Positions 63,241 to 64,000 of a stretch of 64,000 nucleotides of DNA are shown one piece after another; within the stretch, counting starts at the first letter, position 1, and the number at the start of each line of letters is the position of its first letter. The stretch covers positions 13,553,174 through 13,617,173 of the forward strand of contig CM044959.1 of the NCBI GenBank assembly GCA_024516035.1, written 5' to 3'. The notes below the pieces were generated by a model. It did no database searches. It worked only from the letters and a program-made list of their open reading frames with translations, and was not told the origin of the DNA. The position numbers were made by a program, and so were the translations under genes. The DNA comes from Bactericera cockerelli (Eukaryota; Arthropoda; Insecta; Hemiptera; Triozidae).

Positions 63241-63714
63241 GCGTATTGTTGAGGAGGCCAAGGCTCACATCGGGCTGTAGTGCCACTTGGTAAGGTAAGA
63301 TTTAGTTCGCCATCATTCGAGCTGCATCAATGAGACTGAGTGGACCCACTAAGTTATGGATGGAGCAGGAGTCTCTTTTTAATATTTTCTTAAAATATGA
63401 ATATATAAACTTAATGAATATGGTCAGTACCAATTTGAAAAAAAGAAGAAAAAAATATTATTGGAATTTGTTTCATCTAGAATTCTAGACATTTATGTAC
63501 TATTGGTTAAGACTGGAAATTTCAATCAATGCTGTTCACTAATTCACGTTTATTCATAATATTAATAATAATATGATGCTGGATGCTATATTTTATTTTT
63601 AAATAATTAATGACGTTCCTAGTAGCGGAAATTTTTGTTCCGAAATTCCAACATGTCCGGTATCCAAACCCACGACCTTTGGATCAAGAGACGGAGGTCA
63701 ATTTTTTCCCCGCA

Positions 63715-63836
63715 ATGGGACCAGCCGCGGTCGGTGAAGGAGCTGCGGAACTGCAGCACTCCTTAGGCGAAAAAGAAAGGATTTCCGCAAGTCCTAGCTT
63801 GTACACAATGAAAATCACCACGCATTTCTAGAATAA
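63715..63836. repeat. Copy of the 22080 hAT MITE, one side only
   Basis: GCTGCGGAACTGCAGCACTC, CCTAGCTTGTACACAATGAA and GCATTTCTAGAATAATTAAT match 22099-22195; inverted ends not found. Confidence 0.55.
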
Positions 63837-63850
63837 TTAATATGAAGAAG

Positions 63851-63996
63851 AAGTAATAATATTTGTATTAATCAATTTTGTGATATCACAACTACTCAAG
63901 CTCGCTTTACTAAATATACGCTCAAATCGGGACTTGAACCACCGACCTCCAGGTTACAAGTCCGCCGCCTTATCAATCAAGCTACTGAGGTTGGTG
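63851..63996 (-). repeat. SINE-C copy
   Basis: Complement of GTATTAATCAATTTTGTGAT, TCGGGACTTGAACCACCGAC and CTTATCAATCAAGCTACTGA. Confidence 0.75.
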
Positions 63997-64000
63997 GGTT

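Larger units (their letters stand above)
59799..63299 (+). mobile_element. RTE-like LINE, apparently full length, 3.5 kb with nested insertion
   Basis: Flanked by a perfect 14-bp direct repeat ATTTAGTTCGCCAT at 59785-59798 and 63300-63313. The body encodes an AP-like endonuclease then a reverse transcriptase, and the 3' end is the short tandem GGTAAGGTAAG rather than poly(A), as in RTE elements. Without the nested family K copy the length is about 3.3 kb, the usual RTE size. Confidence 0.85.

Noticed and set aside
1..64000. CRISPR arrays, operons or prokaryotic genes
   Set aside because: Spliced animal genes, SINEs and LINEs throughout; the tandem arrays present have no spacer structure.

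Overview
The window is eukaryotic nuclear DNA: AT-rich, intron-bearing and dominated by interspersed repeats. Two spliced protein genes are recognisable, both matching animal families. An arthropod, most likely an insect (perhaps hemipteran), is my best guess from repeat style: tRNA-headed SINEs with (ATT)n tails, an RTE-like LINE, a Helitron, and hAT, Harbinger and piggyBac-type MITEs. The species is not determined.

Genes. (1) On the + strand, 14352-16671, a four-exon gene encodes a complete 211-residue FAM173-type methyltransferase (ATPSCKMT-like, mitochondrial ATP synthase subunit c lysine methylation). (2) On the - strand, seven coding exons between 46685 and 19235 encode the last 429 residues of an SLC38A9-like lysosomal amino-acid transporter/arginine sensor. 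Its N-terminal exon(s) were not found. The two genes converge tail to tail about 2.6 kb apart. All splice phases were followed by hand and close without frameshift.

Layout. 1-14 kb: SINEs, a 70-bp tandem array, and a 2.35-kb hAT-type element with perfect 8-bp target duplications (11177-13524). 14-17 kb: methyltransferase gene. 19-47 kb: SLC38A9 with introns full of nested repeats, including a Helitron beside its own empty site, two small elements carrying hammerhead ribozymes, a piggyBac-type MITE, and a 1.5-kb tandem array in which an SLC38A9 splice donor has been copied about 13 times. 42-45.5 kb: a 3.4-kb Harbinger-type unit holding 5S-rRNA-derived SINEs and an 865-bp foldback element. 47-59 kb: MITEs, SINEs and low-complexity DNA. 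59.8-63.3 kb: an RTE-like LINE, decayed by frameshifts, with a 14-bp target duplication and a short retroposon nested in its 5' region.

The most unusual items are the ~145-nt retrozyme-like hammerhead elements, the amplified splice donor, the SINE families with different Pol III heads (5S rRNA or tRNA) on a shared body, and a pair of hairpins with compensatory arm changes. Repeat family names here (SINE-A, F element and so on) are my own labels.
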